Source: Pseudomonas sp. 2FG (GTDB taxonomy: Bacteria > Pseudomonadota > Gammaproteobacteria > Pseudomonadales > Pseudomonadaceae). From it: a stretch of DNA of 64,000 nucleotides. The translations under genes were made by a program, and so were the position numbers. Positions 22,164 to 34,039 of the stretch are shown here, one piece after another. The DNA lies in NCBI RefSeq assembly GCF_005502935.1, contig NZ_SCMP01000001.1:186001-250000 (forward strand). The letters are read 5' to 3'. The notes beneath the pieces are model-generated. The model saw only the letters and a program-made list of their open reading frames with translations, was not told where the DNA came from and did no database searches. How positions within the stretch are numbered: position 1 is the stretch's first letter; each line of letters begins with the position of its first letter.

Positions 22164-23285
22164 TCAAGCCCCGTAGCCCAGCGGGTAAAGCAGCTCTTCC
22201 TTATATCCCGCCCACACCCGAATCGCATCCGGGAAGGCTTCATCCAAAGCCGGATCGCCGCTATCCACCAGCAGCGGGCGGCCGCCAAGGGTTTCCAGTT
22301 TGCGTTTGGTCGCCACCACTCGCAGTTGCTCCAAGCCCACCGCGCGCAGCACCCGCGGGCTGATCTGCTGGTTACCGCGGCCGAGTATATGCCCCTGGCC
22401 ACCGATGGCCGTGACCAGCAGAAACGCCGGATAACCGTCGATTAACTCGAACAGCTGCGCCTCGGTGACATCCTGCGCTATGACTTGGCCATTCTCGATC
22501 ACATCGACGCCGAGCAAGCTGGTCTGCAGGCCAAGGTTATGCGCCAAGCCATGCAGGGTCGAACCGGGGCCGAGGATGTAACGCACATCGCGCTGCCAGG
22601 TGTCCTCCAGCCAGGCGGCCAACTCGCTCAGCACCAGCTCTTCGGACTCCATCCCGGCTTGTTTGACCTGCTGCATATAACCGCCCTCCTGCGGCACGCA
22701 CAGCTCGCCGTACCAACGGGCGGCCACCCGGCCCTCGCGCAACGCCGCTTCGTCGAGGTCACGCACCTCGCCGCTGGCCAGGCGAACCAGGCCACCCTCG
22801 ATCAGGCGACGGGTCAACTCACCGGCCGCACGCGGGCTGATGGCGTAGACCCCGGAATGAATCTTCACCCCGGCCGGAATACCCAGCACCGGCTGCTCTG
22901 GCCTGGCTACAGCGCACACATCCCGCGCCGTGCCGTCGCCGCCGGCAAATAGCATCAGCGCGACCCCGGCAGTTTGCAGCGCTGCGACGGCCTGCCGGGT
23001 ATCGTCCGCGCTAGTCATGCCCTCACTTGACTCACCCAGCAGGCGATGAGCGAAGCCCATCTCGCGCAACAGGTCGCCCCCCATGGGGCCGGGAAAGCTG
23101 AGGAACTCGATACGTTCGGCCAGCGGCCGCAGACACTCCAGCGCGATCCGCGTACGCAGCGCCGCGCGCGGTTCTGAACCGCGCGCCAGAGCCTCGGCGG
23201 CAACCCCATCACTGCCTTTGAGCGCCGCCGGGCCACCCAGACCGGCCAGTGGATTGATGATCAGGCCCAAATGAAAGCGCGACAT
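22164..23285 (-). CDS. ATP-NAD kinase family protein
   Basis: A 373-residue protein with LGLIINPLAGLGGPAALKGS at the start and the GGDGTARD nucleotide-kinase motif near residue 117, preceded by ALMLFAG. The PVLGIPAGVKIHSGVYAISP segment is also typical of this distant NAD kinase-like family (AcoX/PA1572 type). It is clearly different from housekeeping NadK, which lies elsewhere. Whether it phosphorylates NAD or NADH is inferred. It lies upstream of the DCC gene on the same strand and divergent from the PA1571-like gene. Confidence 0.87.
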   Translation of the reverse strand: MSRFHLGLIINPLAGLGGPAALKGSDGVAAEALARGSEPRAALRTRIALECLRPLAERIEFLSFPGPMGGDLLREMGFAHRLLGESSEGMTSADDTRQAVAALQTAGVALMLFAGGDGTARDVCAVARPEQPVLGIPAGVKIHSGVYAISPRAAGELTRRLIEGGLVRLASGEVRDLDEAALREGRVAARWYGELCVPQEGGYMQQVKQAGMESEELVLSELAAWLEDTWQRDVRYILGPGSTLHGLAHNLGLQTSLLGVDVIENGQVIAQDVTEAQLFELIDGYPAFLLVTAIGGQGHILGRGNQQISPRVLRAVGLEQLRVVATKRKLETLGGRPLLVDSGDPALDEAFPDAIRVWAGYKEELLYPLGYGA

Positions 23286-23427
23286 GCCTACCTCGTTGAA
23301 CTCGTCCTACTGCGGGAATGGTTAGTTATAAGATCGAAAATCGGCGGTTAGAACCCGCCCAAAGCTGTCACCGAGCGTTCATCTAGGCCACCTAAACTGG
23401 GCGAACCACCTGATGAGGAGACAGGCC

Positions 23428-23604
23428 ATGAGCTTGCAAAACAGCACGTCTGAGCGCCGCGTAATTTCGCTGAAACCGCAGCAGCCAATCGCTGGGGCGA
23501 TCATCGACGCCCAAGGGCGAGAAATTCCCATCACCGAACAGATGATTCAACGCGCGTGCAGCGAACTGGATAAAGCTTGGGTGTCGGCCCCTAAGCAAGC
23601 CTGA
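23428..23604 (+). CDS. Small PA1571-family protein
   Basis: A 58-residue protein beginning MSLQNSTSERRVISLKPQQP and containing DAQGREIPITEQMIQRACSE. It has no signal peptide or membrane segment and is predicted to be soluble. Position next to the ATP-NAD kinase-like gene (PA1572 in PAO1) and general appearance match the Pseudomonas PA1571 family, whose function is unknown. A GAGGAG ribosome-binding site precedes the ATG, and a strong terminator follows, so it is a single-gene unit. Confidence 0.75.
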   Translation: MSLQNSTSERRVISLKPQQPIAGAIIDAQGREIPITEQMIQRACSELDKAWVSAPKQA

Positions 23605-23622
23605 GCACTGCCGCTCATTTGA

Positions 23623-23646
23623 ACCCGGGCACCCGCCCGGGTTTTT
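23623..23646 (+). terminator. Rho-independent terminator of the PA1571-like gene
   Basis: ACCCGGGC (23623-23630), ACCC loop, GCCCGGGT (23635-23642), then TTTT to 23646. The perfect 8-bp stem with T-run lies 19 bases after the stop and between converging genes. Confidence 0.92.
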
Positions 23647-23675
23647 CATTTTAACCAGCGCAGCGGCTCACGGGA

Positions 23676-24818
23676 TTATGCCAGCCTGGCCCCGAGTGCC
23701 CTGACCAGCCGCACCAGTCCAGGTGCCTCACCACTCAAACGGACCCGCAGGCCATCGACTTCGCGACGCGCTGGATAGTGCTTGCGCAAGGCATCGAAGC
23801 CGGCGCGGCGAGCCGCGGCAGAACCCACCAGGCTGCGGCGAAACTCGGCATCGTCACGGCGCGGGTCATACACCGCGCGGCACAACAGGGCCAGCGCCCA
23901 GCTTGGATCAGTCGCGGCATCCAGGCCCACTTCAGTCAACCAAGGCTGCGGCAGCAACTCGTCCAGCTCCACACTGGGCGCCAGGCCCAAGTGCGTGCAA
24001 AAAGCCTGGTAGATCTGCGCGGTGCCCCGCAGTTTGCCGTCCAGGCTATAGCCGGCGATATGTGGGGTAGCGATCAGGCACAGCTCCGCCAGCTCCACAT
24101 CCACTTCCGGCTCACCCTCCCAGACGTCCAACACCGCTTCCAGGTCCGTGCGTTGGGCGAGCAACTGGCACAGCGCCGCGTTATCCACCACCGCACCGCG
24201 GCTGGCATTGATCAGCCAGGCACCGGGCTTGAGCCGTGCCAGGCGCTCGGCATCGAGTAGGCGATGCGTCGGCTGCGCAGAAGTACGGGTAAGCGGCGTG
24301 TGCAGGCTGAGCACATCGCACTCGGCGAGAATTTCATCGAGGCTGGCGTAATCGCCGCCCTCAGCGGCCTGGCGCGGCGGGTCGCAGACCAATACACGCC
24401 AGCCCAAAGCGCGCAGCACTTCGACCAAGCGCCCGCCAACCTGGCCGGCGCCGACTACGCCGTAAGTCCGCTCGGCCAACTCGGCACCCCGCACTTCGGC
24501 CAGGCTCAGCAGGCTGCCGAGTACGTAATCGACCACCCCGCGGGCATTGCAACCGGGGGCACTGGCCCAGCCAATGCCGGCCTCGGCGAAGTAATCGAGG
24601 TCGAGATGGTCGGTGCCGATGGTGCAGGTGCCGACAAAGCGCACCTGGCTGCCGTGCAGCAGCGCGCGATTGACCTCGGTCACCGAACGCACCAGCAAGA
24701 CATCGGCATCCGCCACTGCCGCGCGATCGAAGGCGCGGCCCGGCAAACGCCGAATCTCGCCGAATCCGGCAAAGAACTCATCGAGCAGGGGAATATTTTC
24801 GTCGGCAAGAATTCGCAT
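23676..24818 (-). CDS. pdxB: 4-phosphoerythronate dehydrogenase
   Basis: A 380-residue D-2-hydroxyacid dehydrogenase in pyridoxal phosphate synthesis, oxidising 4-phospho-D-erythronate. The N-terminal [16 protein letters not shown] is the PdxB signature. The NAD-binding [20 protein letters not shown], the catalytic Arg in [14 protein letters not shown], and the His in [13 protein letters not shown] are visible. The C-terminal PdxB dimerisation domain is present (about 285-380). Length matches the family. It is transcribed toward the small PA1571-like gene and divergent from the MATE gene. Confidence 0.95.
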   Translation of the reverse strand: MRILADENIPLLDEFFAGFGEIRRLPGRAFDRAAVADADVLLVRSVTEVNRALLHGSQVRFVGTCTIGTDHLDLDYFAEAGIGWASAPGCNARGVVDYVLGSLLSLAEVRGAELAERTYGVVGAGQVGGRLVEVLRALGWRVLVCDPPRQAAEGGDYASLDEILAECDVLSLHTPLTRTSAQPTHRLLDAERLARLKPGAWLINASRGAVVDNAALCQLLAQRTDLEAVLDVWEGEPEVDVELAELCLIATPHIAGYSLDGKLRGTAQIYQAFCTHLGLAPSVELDELLPQPWLTEVGLDAATDPSWALALLCRAVYDPRRDDAEFRRSLVGSAAARRAGFDALRKHYPARREVDGLRVRLSGEAPGLVRLVRALGARLA

Positions 24819-25063
24819 GGCAGGCTCCGCAGATCAGGCTGCCATTCTAGGGCAGCCCGGTACAGCTCGTCGCCCTTGGCATACAGCGCTCTGGCATCGG
24901 ATGCGCCGCACTTTCCTGACCAATGCGTCAGGGCGTAGACTCTGCAGTCCCCAGCAAGTCCTGCCCCATGGCGCCTCCAGCGCTCGCCGCAACACTCCGG
25001 CAGGACGAGTGCCCGGCCACCACTGCCGATACAGTGCGCACTTGATCTACCAATGGAATTCCC

Positions 25064-26458
25064 GTGACTGCCAGCGAATCACGCTTGACCCGCACGCGCC
25101 GCGAACTGCGCGCCCTGCTCACCCTCGCCCTACCGATCATGATTGCCCAACTGTCCCACTCCGCCATGGGTTTCGTCGATGCGGTGATGGCCGGCCGTGT
25201 CAGCCCGCGCGACCTGGCCGCCGTAGCCTTGGGTAACTCGATCTGGGTGCCGGTGTTCCTACTGATGACCGGCATTCTCCTGGCGACCACGCCCAAGGTC
25301 GCGCAACGTTTTGGCGCCGGCCAGGAAACCGAGATCGGCCCGTTGGTACGCCAGGCCCTGTGGCTGGCGCTGGCCGTGGGCTTGAGCGCGGCCGTCCTGC
25401 TCTGGTGCGCCGAGCCGGTATTGCAGCTGATGGGCGTCGATCCGCAGCTGATCGGCCCGAGCATGACGTACCTCTATGGCATCGGCTGCGGTATCCCGGC
25501 AGTCGCGCTCTACCATGTGCTGCGCTGCTTCAGTGACGGTCTCGGCCGTACCCGCCCGAGCATGGTGTTGGGCATCTGCGGGTTGCTGCTGAATATTCCG
25601 CTGAACTACGTGTTCATCTACGGCCACCTCGGCCTGCCGGCGATGGGCGGTCCCGGCTGTGGCTGGGCCACCGCGCTGGTGATGTGGTTCATGTTTTTCG
25701 GCATGCTCGCCTGGGTACATTGGGCGCCGGTGTACAAAGCCAGTCAGTTGTTCAGTCATTTCGAGTGGCCGCGCTGGCAGGTGATCCAACGCCTGCTGAG
25801 CATCGGTGTGCCCATCGGCATCGCAGTATTTGCCGAGTCGAGCATCTTCGCGGTGATCGCCCTGCTGATCGGCGGCCTGGGCGCCCACGTCGTCGCCGGC
25901 CATCAAATCGCGCTGAACTTCAGCTCACTGGTGTTCATGATTCCCTATGCGCTGGGCATGGCGGTCACCGTGCGCGTCGGCCAAGCCCTGGGCCGTGGCG
26001 AGCCGCGTGAGGCGCGCTTTGTCGCGGGGCTGGGCATCGCCACCGCGCTGGCCTATGCGTGCGTCTCGGCCAGCCTGATGCTGTGGCTGCGCGCCAGCAT
26101 CGCGCAGATCTATACCCCGGATGCCACGGTCATCGCCGTGGCCTCGACGCTGATCATCTTCTCCGCACTGTTCCAGTTCTCCGACGCCATTCAGGTGACC
26201 GCCGCCGGCGCCCTGCGCGGCTATCAAGACACCCGCGCGACCATGATCATGACCCTGTTCGCCTATTGGGGCATCGGCCTGCCGGTGGGTTATGCGCTGG
26301 GGCTGTCGGATTGGTTCGGCGAGCCCAGCGGGCCACGCGGTCTGTGGCAGGGATTGATTGTCGGCCTGACGTGCGCGGCGCTGATGCTGACGATTCGCCT
26401 GGCCCGTAGCGCGCGCCAGCGCATCCGCAGCAGCGCCGCGGTTTACTCATCGACATGA
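25064..26458 (+). CDS. norM: MATE family multidrug efflux pump (NorM/PmpM-like)
   Basis: A 464-residue, twelve-helix cation-coupled drug exporter. The start region LALPIMIAQLSHSAMGFVD carries the NorM helix 1 asparagine-region pattern, followed by DAVMAGRVSPRDLAAVALG. The middle has GLPAMGGPGCGWATAL, and the second half repeats GALRGYQDTRATM. The start is GTG at 25064, the first in-frame start matching family N-termini. The 245-base gap from pdxB holds two small palindromes (24838-24857; CCTGAC-CAATGC-GTCAGG at 24915-24932), the second possibly an operator. Confidence 0.9.
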   Translation: MTASESRLTRTRRELRALLTLALPIMIAQLSHSAMGFVDAVMAGRVSPRDLAAVALGNSIWVPVFLLMTGILLATTPKVAQRFGAGQETEIGPLVRQALWLALAVGLSAAVLLWCAEPVLQLMGVDPQLIGPSMTYLYGIGCGIPAVALYHVLRCFSDGLGRTRPSMVLGICGLLLNIPLNYVFIYGHLGLPAMGGPGCGWATALVMWFMFFGMLAWVHWAPVYKASQLFSHFEWPRWQVIQRLLSIGVPIGIAVFAESSIFAVIALLIGGLGAHVVAGHQIALNFSSLVFMIPYALGMAVTVRVGQALGRGEPREARFVAGLGIATALAYACVSASLMLWLRASIAQIYTPDATVIAVASTLIIFSALFQFSDAIQVTAAGALRGYQDTRATMIMTLFAYWGIGLPVGYALGLSDWFGEPSGPRGLWQGLIVGLTCAALMLTIRLARSARQRIRSSAAVYSST

Positions 26459-26516
26459 GCCGACACGGCGGCTAGGGCGTCCCAATAGATCGCGATAGGT
26501 AAGCGGAAGCAACCGC

Positions 26517-26768
26517 CTATGAACTCTTCTTGCGAATCCAGTACAGGTAGGTCCCTGCCTCTTCCTGCTGCTCCAGCAACTCATGGCCGAGGAACATGCA
26601 AAACTTGGGGATATCGCGGCGCGTCGAGGGATCGGTCGCGATCACCTTGAGCAAACCACCGGCTGGCAGGTCGCGCACCTTGTTGTGCAGCAGCATGACC
26701 GGCTCGGGGCAATACAGGCCCGTGGCGTCCAGAATGGCGTCAGCCAGCGTGGTATCGAGTTCAGACAT
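26517..26768 (-). CDS. tusA: Sulfurtransferase TusA
   Basis: An 83-residue SirA/TusA-fold sulfur carrier. The N-terminal [18 protein letters not shown] contains the C-P-x-P motif with the persulfide cysteine C20. [20 protein letters not shown] is also characteristic. TusA accepts sulfur from IscS for 2-thiouridine formation in tRNA and for other sulfur pathways. I chose the ATG at 26768 over an in-frame upstream codon because family members start shortly before the [10 protein letters not shown] strand. It converges on the MATE gene. Confidence 0.95.
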   Translation of the reverse strand: MSELDTTLADAILDATGLYCPEPVMLLHNKVRDLPAGGLLKVIATDPSTRRDIPKFCMFLGHELLEQQEEAGTYLYWIRKKSS

Positions 26769-26934
26769 TGAGGCGCTCCAAAAACTGGTGGCCATTGTCG
26801 CGCAAAGCTGACCCTGAGGTCACCTTCATCCGTCCGAATGGCGGCTTCCGACCGACACAACCTTGGATGGGCAGCCACTGACCCCGCGTTGCGGCAAGCT
26901 ACAGCTCAATTTGCCATAAGAATAAGAGCCCGCC

Positions 26935-28491
26935 ATGCGTCTGAGTTTGCTCCTGCTTGCCGCCCTGTTACTGAGTGGCTGCGCCGCTCGCGATCAATTG
27001 CCGGATTTCGCCGCCACGGCCGATCAGGACTTACCGGCCACGCACTTTGACGCGGTCATCCTCGGTCGCGACGGCACCAAACTCTCCGCCACTGTCTTCC
27101 AGCCCGCCCTGAAAGCCGGCGCCAGCGCCCCGGTGATAGTGCAGACCCACGGCTGGGGCGGCTGGCGCGTGACCGGGCCGGAGAGTTTCTACGGCACCCA
27201 GATGATGTCCGGGCGCGCGGCCCTGAAAGCCTGGCAAGCCGGCTTCTGGGTGATCAGTTACGACCAGCGCGGCTGGGGTGGCAGCGATGGCAATATCGAG
27301 ATGATGGACCCGCGCTACGAGGTGCAGGACGCCCTCGCCGTGATCGACTGGGCGGCGCAACACCTACCGCGCCTGCGCATGGACGGGCCGAACGATCCGC
27401 GGGTCGGCATGCTCGGTGAAAGCTACGGCGGCGCCGTGCAGTTGCTGGCTTCGGCCGAGGACCCGCGCATCGACGCCCTGGTGCCCATCGCCACCTGGTA
27501 CGACCTCGCCGAAGCCCTGGCACCGGGCGGCCACATGAAGGTCGGCTGGACCGGCGTATTGCTCGGCCTCGGCATAACCACCGGTTATGACCTCGGCAAG
27601 TTCGCCCAGCCGCCCTACCTGAAAAGCGCTGGCGGCGAGATGACCACGCAAGCGCAAGCCGAACTCAAAGCCCATAGCCTGACCAGCTACTGCGCCCGCG
27701 GCCAGCGCCCCCACGCCGACACCCTGTTGATCCAGGGCATGCGCGATACCTTGTTCCCGCTCAACCAGGGCCTAGCGATTCGCGACTGCCTGCAACAGGG
27801 CGCTGCCGACATACGCCTGCTGGGCATGCAGGGCGGGCACATCTTGCCGCCGCCCATGCAGAGCTGGAGCGGCCTGCCGCCCTTCAACAACGAGCCCGTG
27901 CTGCACTGCGGCGACCGCGCGATCAATCTGTATCAGGCGATAGTCGCCTGGTACCAAGACAAGCTGGACGGCCGCACCGGTGTGGCCGCCAGCGTGCCGG
28001 AGCTCTGCCTGAGCCTGAACCTGGAGCAGGGCCTGGCGCTGCAACAGCTGCCCGCAGCCCAGCAACGACTCACTCTACCGGTAACCCAGGTTCGCCCACT
28101 GAGCAGCGGCCTGCTGGAGCCGGCACGCTTTATGCCGCTGCACAGGGTGCAAGAAACCAGCGCCCTGGTCGGCGTACCGCGCATTTATCTGGCTGAAGAT
28201 GCGCAAGCACCCACCCTGTTCGCCTCCTTAGTGGTGCAGCGCGCCGACGGTCGTCACGAGGTGTTGAGCGAACAGGTCACCCCCCTCACGGGCCTGGCGA
28301 AAACCGAGCTGGCGGCAGTCGGTGCAGTGCTGCAACCCGGTGATGTGCTGGGGTTGCGGATCAGCGGTTTTAGCGATCAGTACCTGTTCAACAGTTCCTG
28401 GCAGCCGTCATCTGTAACCCTGCGCGGAGAAATCGAGCTGCCCAGGCTACTGCCCTTGCAGCCGCGCCTGGCTAACAGCCAATTGCCGTGA
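26935..28491 (+). CDS. Lipoprotein alpha/beta hydrolase of the CocE/S15 type
   Basis: A 518-residue protein with a lipoprotein signal peptide (lipobox LSGC, C16). An X-Pro dipeptidyl-peptidase/CocE-like hydrolase domain follows. The motif QTHGWGGW forms the oxyanion region, ISYDQRGWGGSDG follows, and the nucleophile S163 lies in LGESYGGAVQ. HGWGG and a conserved GGHILPPP (near residue 303, catalytic-His candidate) fit the fold. The C-terminal jelly-roll-like segment (about 375-518) is also usual in this class. The substrate is unknown. The gene converges on rlmM. Confidence 0.82.
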   Translation: MRLSLLLLAALLLSGCAARDQLPDFAATADQDLPATHFDAVILGRDGTKLSATVFQPALKAGASAPVIVQTHGWGGWRVTGPESFYGTQMMSGRAALKAWQAGFWVISYDQRGWGGSDGNIEMMDPRYEVQDALAVIDWAAQHLPRLRMDGPNDPRVGMLGESYGGAVQLLASAEDPRIDALVPIATWYDLAEALAPGGHMKVGWTGVLLGLGITTGYDLGKFAQPPYLKSAGGEMTTQAQAELKAHSLTSYCARGQRPHADTLLIQGMRDTLFPLNQGLAIRDCLQQGAADIRLLGMQGGHILPPPMQSWSGLPPFNNEPVLHCGDRAINLYQAIVAWYQDKLDGRTGVAASVPELCLSLNLEQGLALQQLPAAQQRLTLPVTQVRPLSSGLLEPARFMPLHRVQETSALVGVPRIYLAEDAQAPTLFASLVVQRADGRHEVLSEQVTPLTGLAKTELAAVGAVLQPGDVLGLRISGFSDQYLFNSSWQPSSVTLRGEIELPRLLPLQPRLANSQLP

Positions 28492-28518
28492 TCGCCAAAC
28501 CCTAGGAGATCGGTTGCA

Positions 28519-29574
28519 CTACTTGCCCAAGCGCCGCAGGTGGCAGGTGACTTCTTCGCGGTCGTGATAGAGCTGCTTGCAGCCGATGGCGACCTTGATG
28601 CCGCGCGCGACGAAGCCGTCCTCGATGCGCTCGAGCAGGCGCCGCACCTCGGCGTAACGCTGCTTCATCGGTAACTTGAGGTTGACCACCGCCTCGCGGC
28701 ACAGCCCTTCACCTATCCAGGTTTCCAGCAGCGCGGCGTTGCGCGCGGGCTTCTCGACTATGTCGCAGACCATCCAGTCCACTGGCTTGCGCGGCTTGAA
28801 CAGGAAGCCGTCGGCCTTGAGATGCTCGACCAAGCCGGAATCCATCAGGCTTTGCGCCATGGGTCCGTTGTCCACCGCGGTCACCTTCATGTGCCGGTTG
28901 ACCAGCTGCCAGGTCCAGCCACCAGGCGCAGCACCCAGATCGACCGAGGTCATGGCCGGAGCCAGGCGCACGTCCCACTCGTCCCGCGGGATGAACTGGT
29001 GCCAAGCCTCTTCCAGCTTGAGGGTCGAACGGCTCGGCGCCTCACGGGGGAACTTCAGGCGCGGGATGCCCATCGGCCACAGGGCGGAGTTGTTCGCCTC
29101 GGCCAGGCCGAAAAACACTTCGCGGCCGCTTTTGAAGGTCAGCAGCAGGCGCGGCTTGGTCACATCCTCGACCAGCTTGCCGGCCTTGCTCAGCGCCTTG
29201 CGCAGCGGCGCCTCGAACTTCTTGCAGAAATTCGACAGCTCCTTGCCATCGTTGGTATCCAGCACTTCCAGCCAGAGGCTGCCGCAAGTCGGAAAATCCG
29301 CCAGATGCTTGAGCAGCACGCTGATCCGGTCGGTTTCCGGCAGCTCGATAAACACCCCGCGCGCCCACTGCCGCGGAAAAATCAGCTGGGCGAAACGCTG
29401 CCCGCGCATCAGCCGCTCGGCGCCATCGGCCTCGGTGCAGATGAATTCGGCGCAGGCGCTGTTCGGCTTGGCCTTGGCGTAACCCGCCACCTCCAGGCGC
29501 GCGGCGTGCTCGGCGATCTCCGCACAGACCTCATTTTCAAAACCGGGGCGGCAGTGCAACAACAAACAGTTCAT
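28519..29574 (-). CDS. rlmM: 23S rRNA (cytidine-2498-2'-O)-methyltransferase
   Basis: A 351-residue SAM-dependent enzyme that 2'-O-methylates C2498 of 23S rRNA. The N-terminal THUMP-like domain begins MNCLLLHCRPGFENEVCAE. The FtsJ-like Rossmann domain has SVDLGAAPGGWTWQLV (SAM motif I) and a later WMVCDIVEKPARNAALLETW with the catalytic aspartate region and lysine (VNLKLPMKQRY). The C-terminal GCKQLYHDREEVTCHLRRLG matches RlmM. Length is about 350 as usual. It is divergent from acnA. Confidence 0.95.
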   Translation of the reverse strand: MNCLLLHCRPGFENEVCAEIAEHAARLEVAGYAKAKPNSACAEFICTEADGAERLMRGQRFAQLIFPRQWARGVFIELPETDRISVLLKHLADFPTCGSLWLEVLDTNDGKELSNFCKKFEAPLRKALSKAGKLVEDVTKPRLLLTFKSGREVFFGLAEANNSALWPMGIPRLKFPREAPSRSTLKLEEAWHQFIPRDEWDVRLAPAMTSVDLGAAPGGWTWQLVNRHMKVTAVDNGPMAQSLMDSGLVEHLKADGFLFKPRKPVDWMVCDIVEKPARNAALLETWIGEGLCREAVVNLKLPMKQRYAEVRRLLERIEDGFVARGIKVAIGCKQLYHDREEVTCHLRRLGK

Positions 29575-29743
29575 TAGGGATTCTCCTCAAGCGGCGCATG
29601 ATAGCGGAGTTGGGAACCCAGGCGCCGCCCGGCAGTCCAGTTAGATGGCGAGACCGCCCACGCAGGGCTAGCTTGAAGACCTAGCGTCAAACACCAGCTC
29701 CGTTCAGCCAGGCCCGCCCCTGGGGGCCTCAAGGAGATGCGCA

Positions 29744-32434
<2,691 letters not shown>

Positions 32435-32447
32435 GCACAGAAACAGA

Positions 32448-32510
32448 CCCGTAGGGTGGGCTTCAGCCCACCAGCCAGGCACAGTGGTGGGCTAAAGCCC
32501 ACCCTACGGG
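32448..32510. repeat. REP-like inverted repeat between acnA and algA
   Basis: Arms of about 25 bases, CCCGTAGGGTGGGCTT(CA)... (32448-32472) and its complement (32485-32510), are separated by a short loop. Each arm itself contains GTGGGC-TTCA-GCCCAC, so the unit is a nested palindrome. It lies between converging genes and may also terminate transcripts of both. A related unit lies inside the small element at 49290-49442. Confidence 0.8.
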
Positions 32511-32516
32511 CCCCGA

Positions 32517-33953
32517 CTAGCCCGCCACCTTGTCCGTCCTGCCGTAGACATCCTCGAGCCGCTCGATGTCGTCTTCGCCGAGGTAGCTGCCGGACTGCAC
32601 CTCGATGATCTCCAGCGGGATCTTGCCGGGATTCGCCAGCCGATGCACCGAGGCGATGGGGATGTAGGTGGACTGGTTTTCGGTGAGCAGGAAGCTCTTG
32701 TCGTCGCAGGTGACCCTGGCCGTACCGGAGACCACGATCCAGTGCTCGGCACGGTGGTGGTGCATCTGCAGCGACAGCTGCGCGCCCGGCTTCACTATGA
32801 TGCGTTTGACCTGGTGGCGGCTGCCGTTGTCCACCGAGTCATAGCAGCCCCAGGGGCGGTACACCGCGCAATGACCCTGGGTCTCCTGGCGGCCTTTGGC
32901 ATCCAGGCTGTTGACCAGCTTCTTCACGTCCTGCACCGAATCCTTGTGGGCAATCATCACCGCATCCTTGGTTTCCACCACCACCAGATCGTTCACGCCG
33001 ACCAGGGTCACCAGCTTGCTGCTGCTGTGCACGAAGCTGTGGTAGCTGTTGTGGGTCTCCACATCGCCCTTGAGCACGTTGCCATCGCTGTTCTTCTCGT
33101 GCACGTCCCATAGCGAGGACCAACTGCCGACATCATTCCAGCCCGCGTCCAAGGGCACCACGCAGGCGCTGGCAGTCTTCTCCATCACCGCGTAGTCGAT
33201 GGAGTTGTCCGGGCAGCACTCGAAGGTATCGGCATCGATGCTCAGCACATTGCCAGCAGGCTTGCTGCGCTCCAGGGTCAGCACGCAGGTGTCATAGATG
33301 TCCGGCTCATGGGCACGCAGTTCGTCGAGGAAGCGGCTGGCACGGAACAGGAACATGCCGCTGTTCCAGTAATAGCCACCGCTGCGGACAAACTCTCTGG
33401 CACGCTCGTGATTGGGTTTCTCGATGAACTGCTTGACCCGGTAAGCGCCAGGCACCAGATCACCTGCACCATCGTCGCTACGCCCGGCCTTGATATAACC
33501 GAAGCCGGTTTCCGGGCGCTCGGCCGGAATCCCGAACAGCACCATCTCACCCTCTTCGGCGGCCGCACGCGCCACTCCGAGCGCCTGGCGTAGCGCCGGC
33601 TCGTCACCGATCACATGGTCGGCGGGCAGCACCAGCATGAGTTCATCGCGTCCTTCGGCCAACAGCTTGAGCGCCACCATCGCCACCGCCGGCGCGGTGT
33701 TGCGGCCAAAGGGTTCGAGCAGCATCGACTGCGCGTCGATGCCGACTTGAGCGAGTTGCTCGTTGACGATGAAGCGGTGTTCCTGATTGCACACCACCAG
33801 CGGCGGCTGCATACCCTCGAAGGACAAACGGTGCAGAGTCTGCTGGAACAGCGACTTGTCGCCGGTGAGGGCGAGGAACTGCTTCGGATAGAGCTTGCGC
33901 GACAACGGCCACAGGCGTGAACCACTACCACCAGAAAGAATTACCGGGATCAT
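32517..33953 (-). CDS. algA: Mannose-1-phosphate guanylyltransferase / mannose-6-phosphate isomerase
   Basis: A 478-residue bifunctional enzyme that makes mannose-6-phosphate from fructose-6-phosphate and later GDP-mannose from mannose-1-phosphate. The guanylyltransferase domain begins MIPVILSGGSGSRLWPLSRK with KQFL (K23). The C-terminal cupin isomerase domain has HHHRAEHWIVVSG and QSTYIPIASVHRLANPG. The start at 33953 was chosen because AlgA begins MIPVILSGG. It is the last gene of the operon. The gap to algL is 86 bases and contains AGGAC-CGCA-GTCCT (34003-34016). Confidence 0.96.
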   Translation of the reverse strand: MIPVILSGGSGSRLWPLSRKLYPKQFLALTGDKSLFQQTLHRLSFEGMQPPLVVCNQEHRFIVNEQLAQVGIDAQSMLLEPFGRNTAPAVAMVALKLLAEGRDELMLVLPADHVIGDEPALRQALGVARAAAEEGEMVLFGIPAERPETGFGYIKAGRSDDGAGDLVPGAYRVKQFIEKPNHERAREFVRSGGYYWNSGMFLFRASRFLDELRAHEPDIYDTCVLTLERSKPAGNVLSIDADTFECCPDNSIDYAVMEKTASACVVPLDAGWNDVGSWSSLWDVHEKNSDGNVLKGDVETHNSYHSFVHSSSKLVTLVGVNDLVVVETKDAVMIAHKDSVQDVKKLVNSLDAKGRQETQGHCAVYRPWGCYDSVDNGSRHQVKRIIVKPGAQLSLQMHHHRAEHWIVVSGTARVTCDDKSFLLTENQSTYIPIASVHRLANPGKIPLEIIEVQSGSYLGEDDIERLEDVYGRTDKVAG

Positions 33954-34039
33954 GAGGACGTCTCCATTTAAGTTCCATTTCAAATTGACACCCCTCCCCG
34001 CTAGGACCGCAGTCCTGACAACTGGAGAGCATGCAAACA

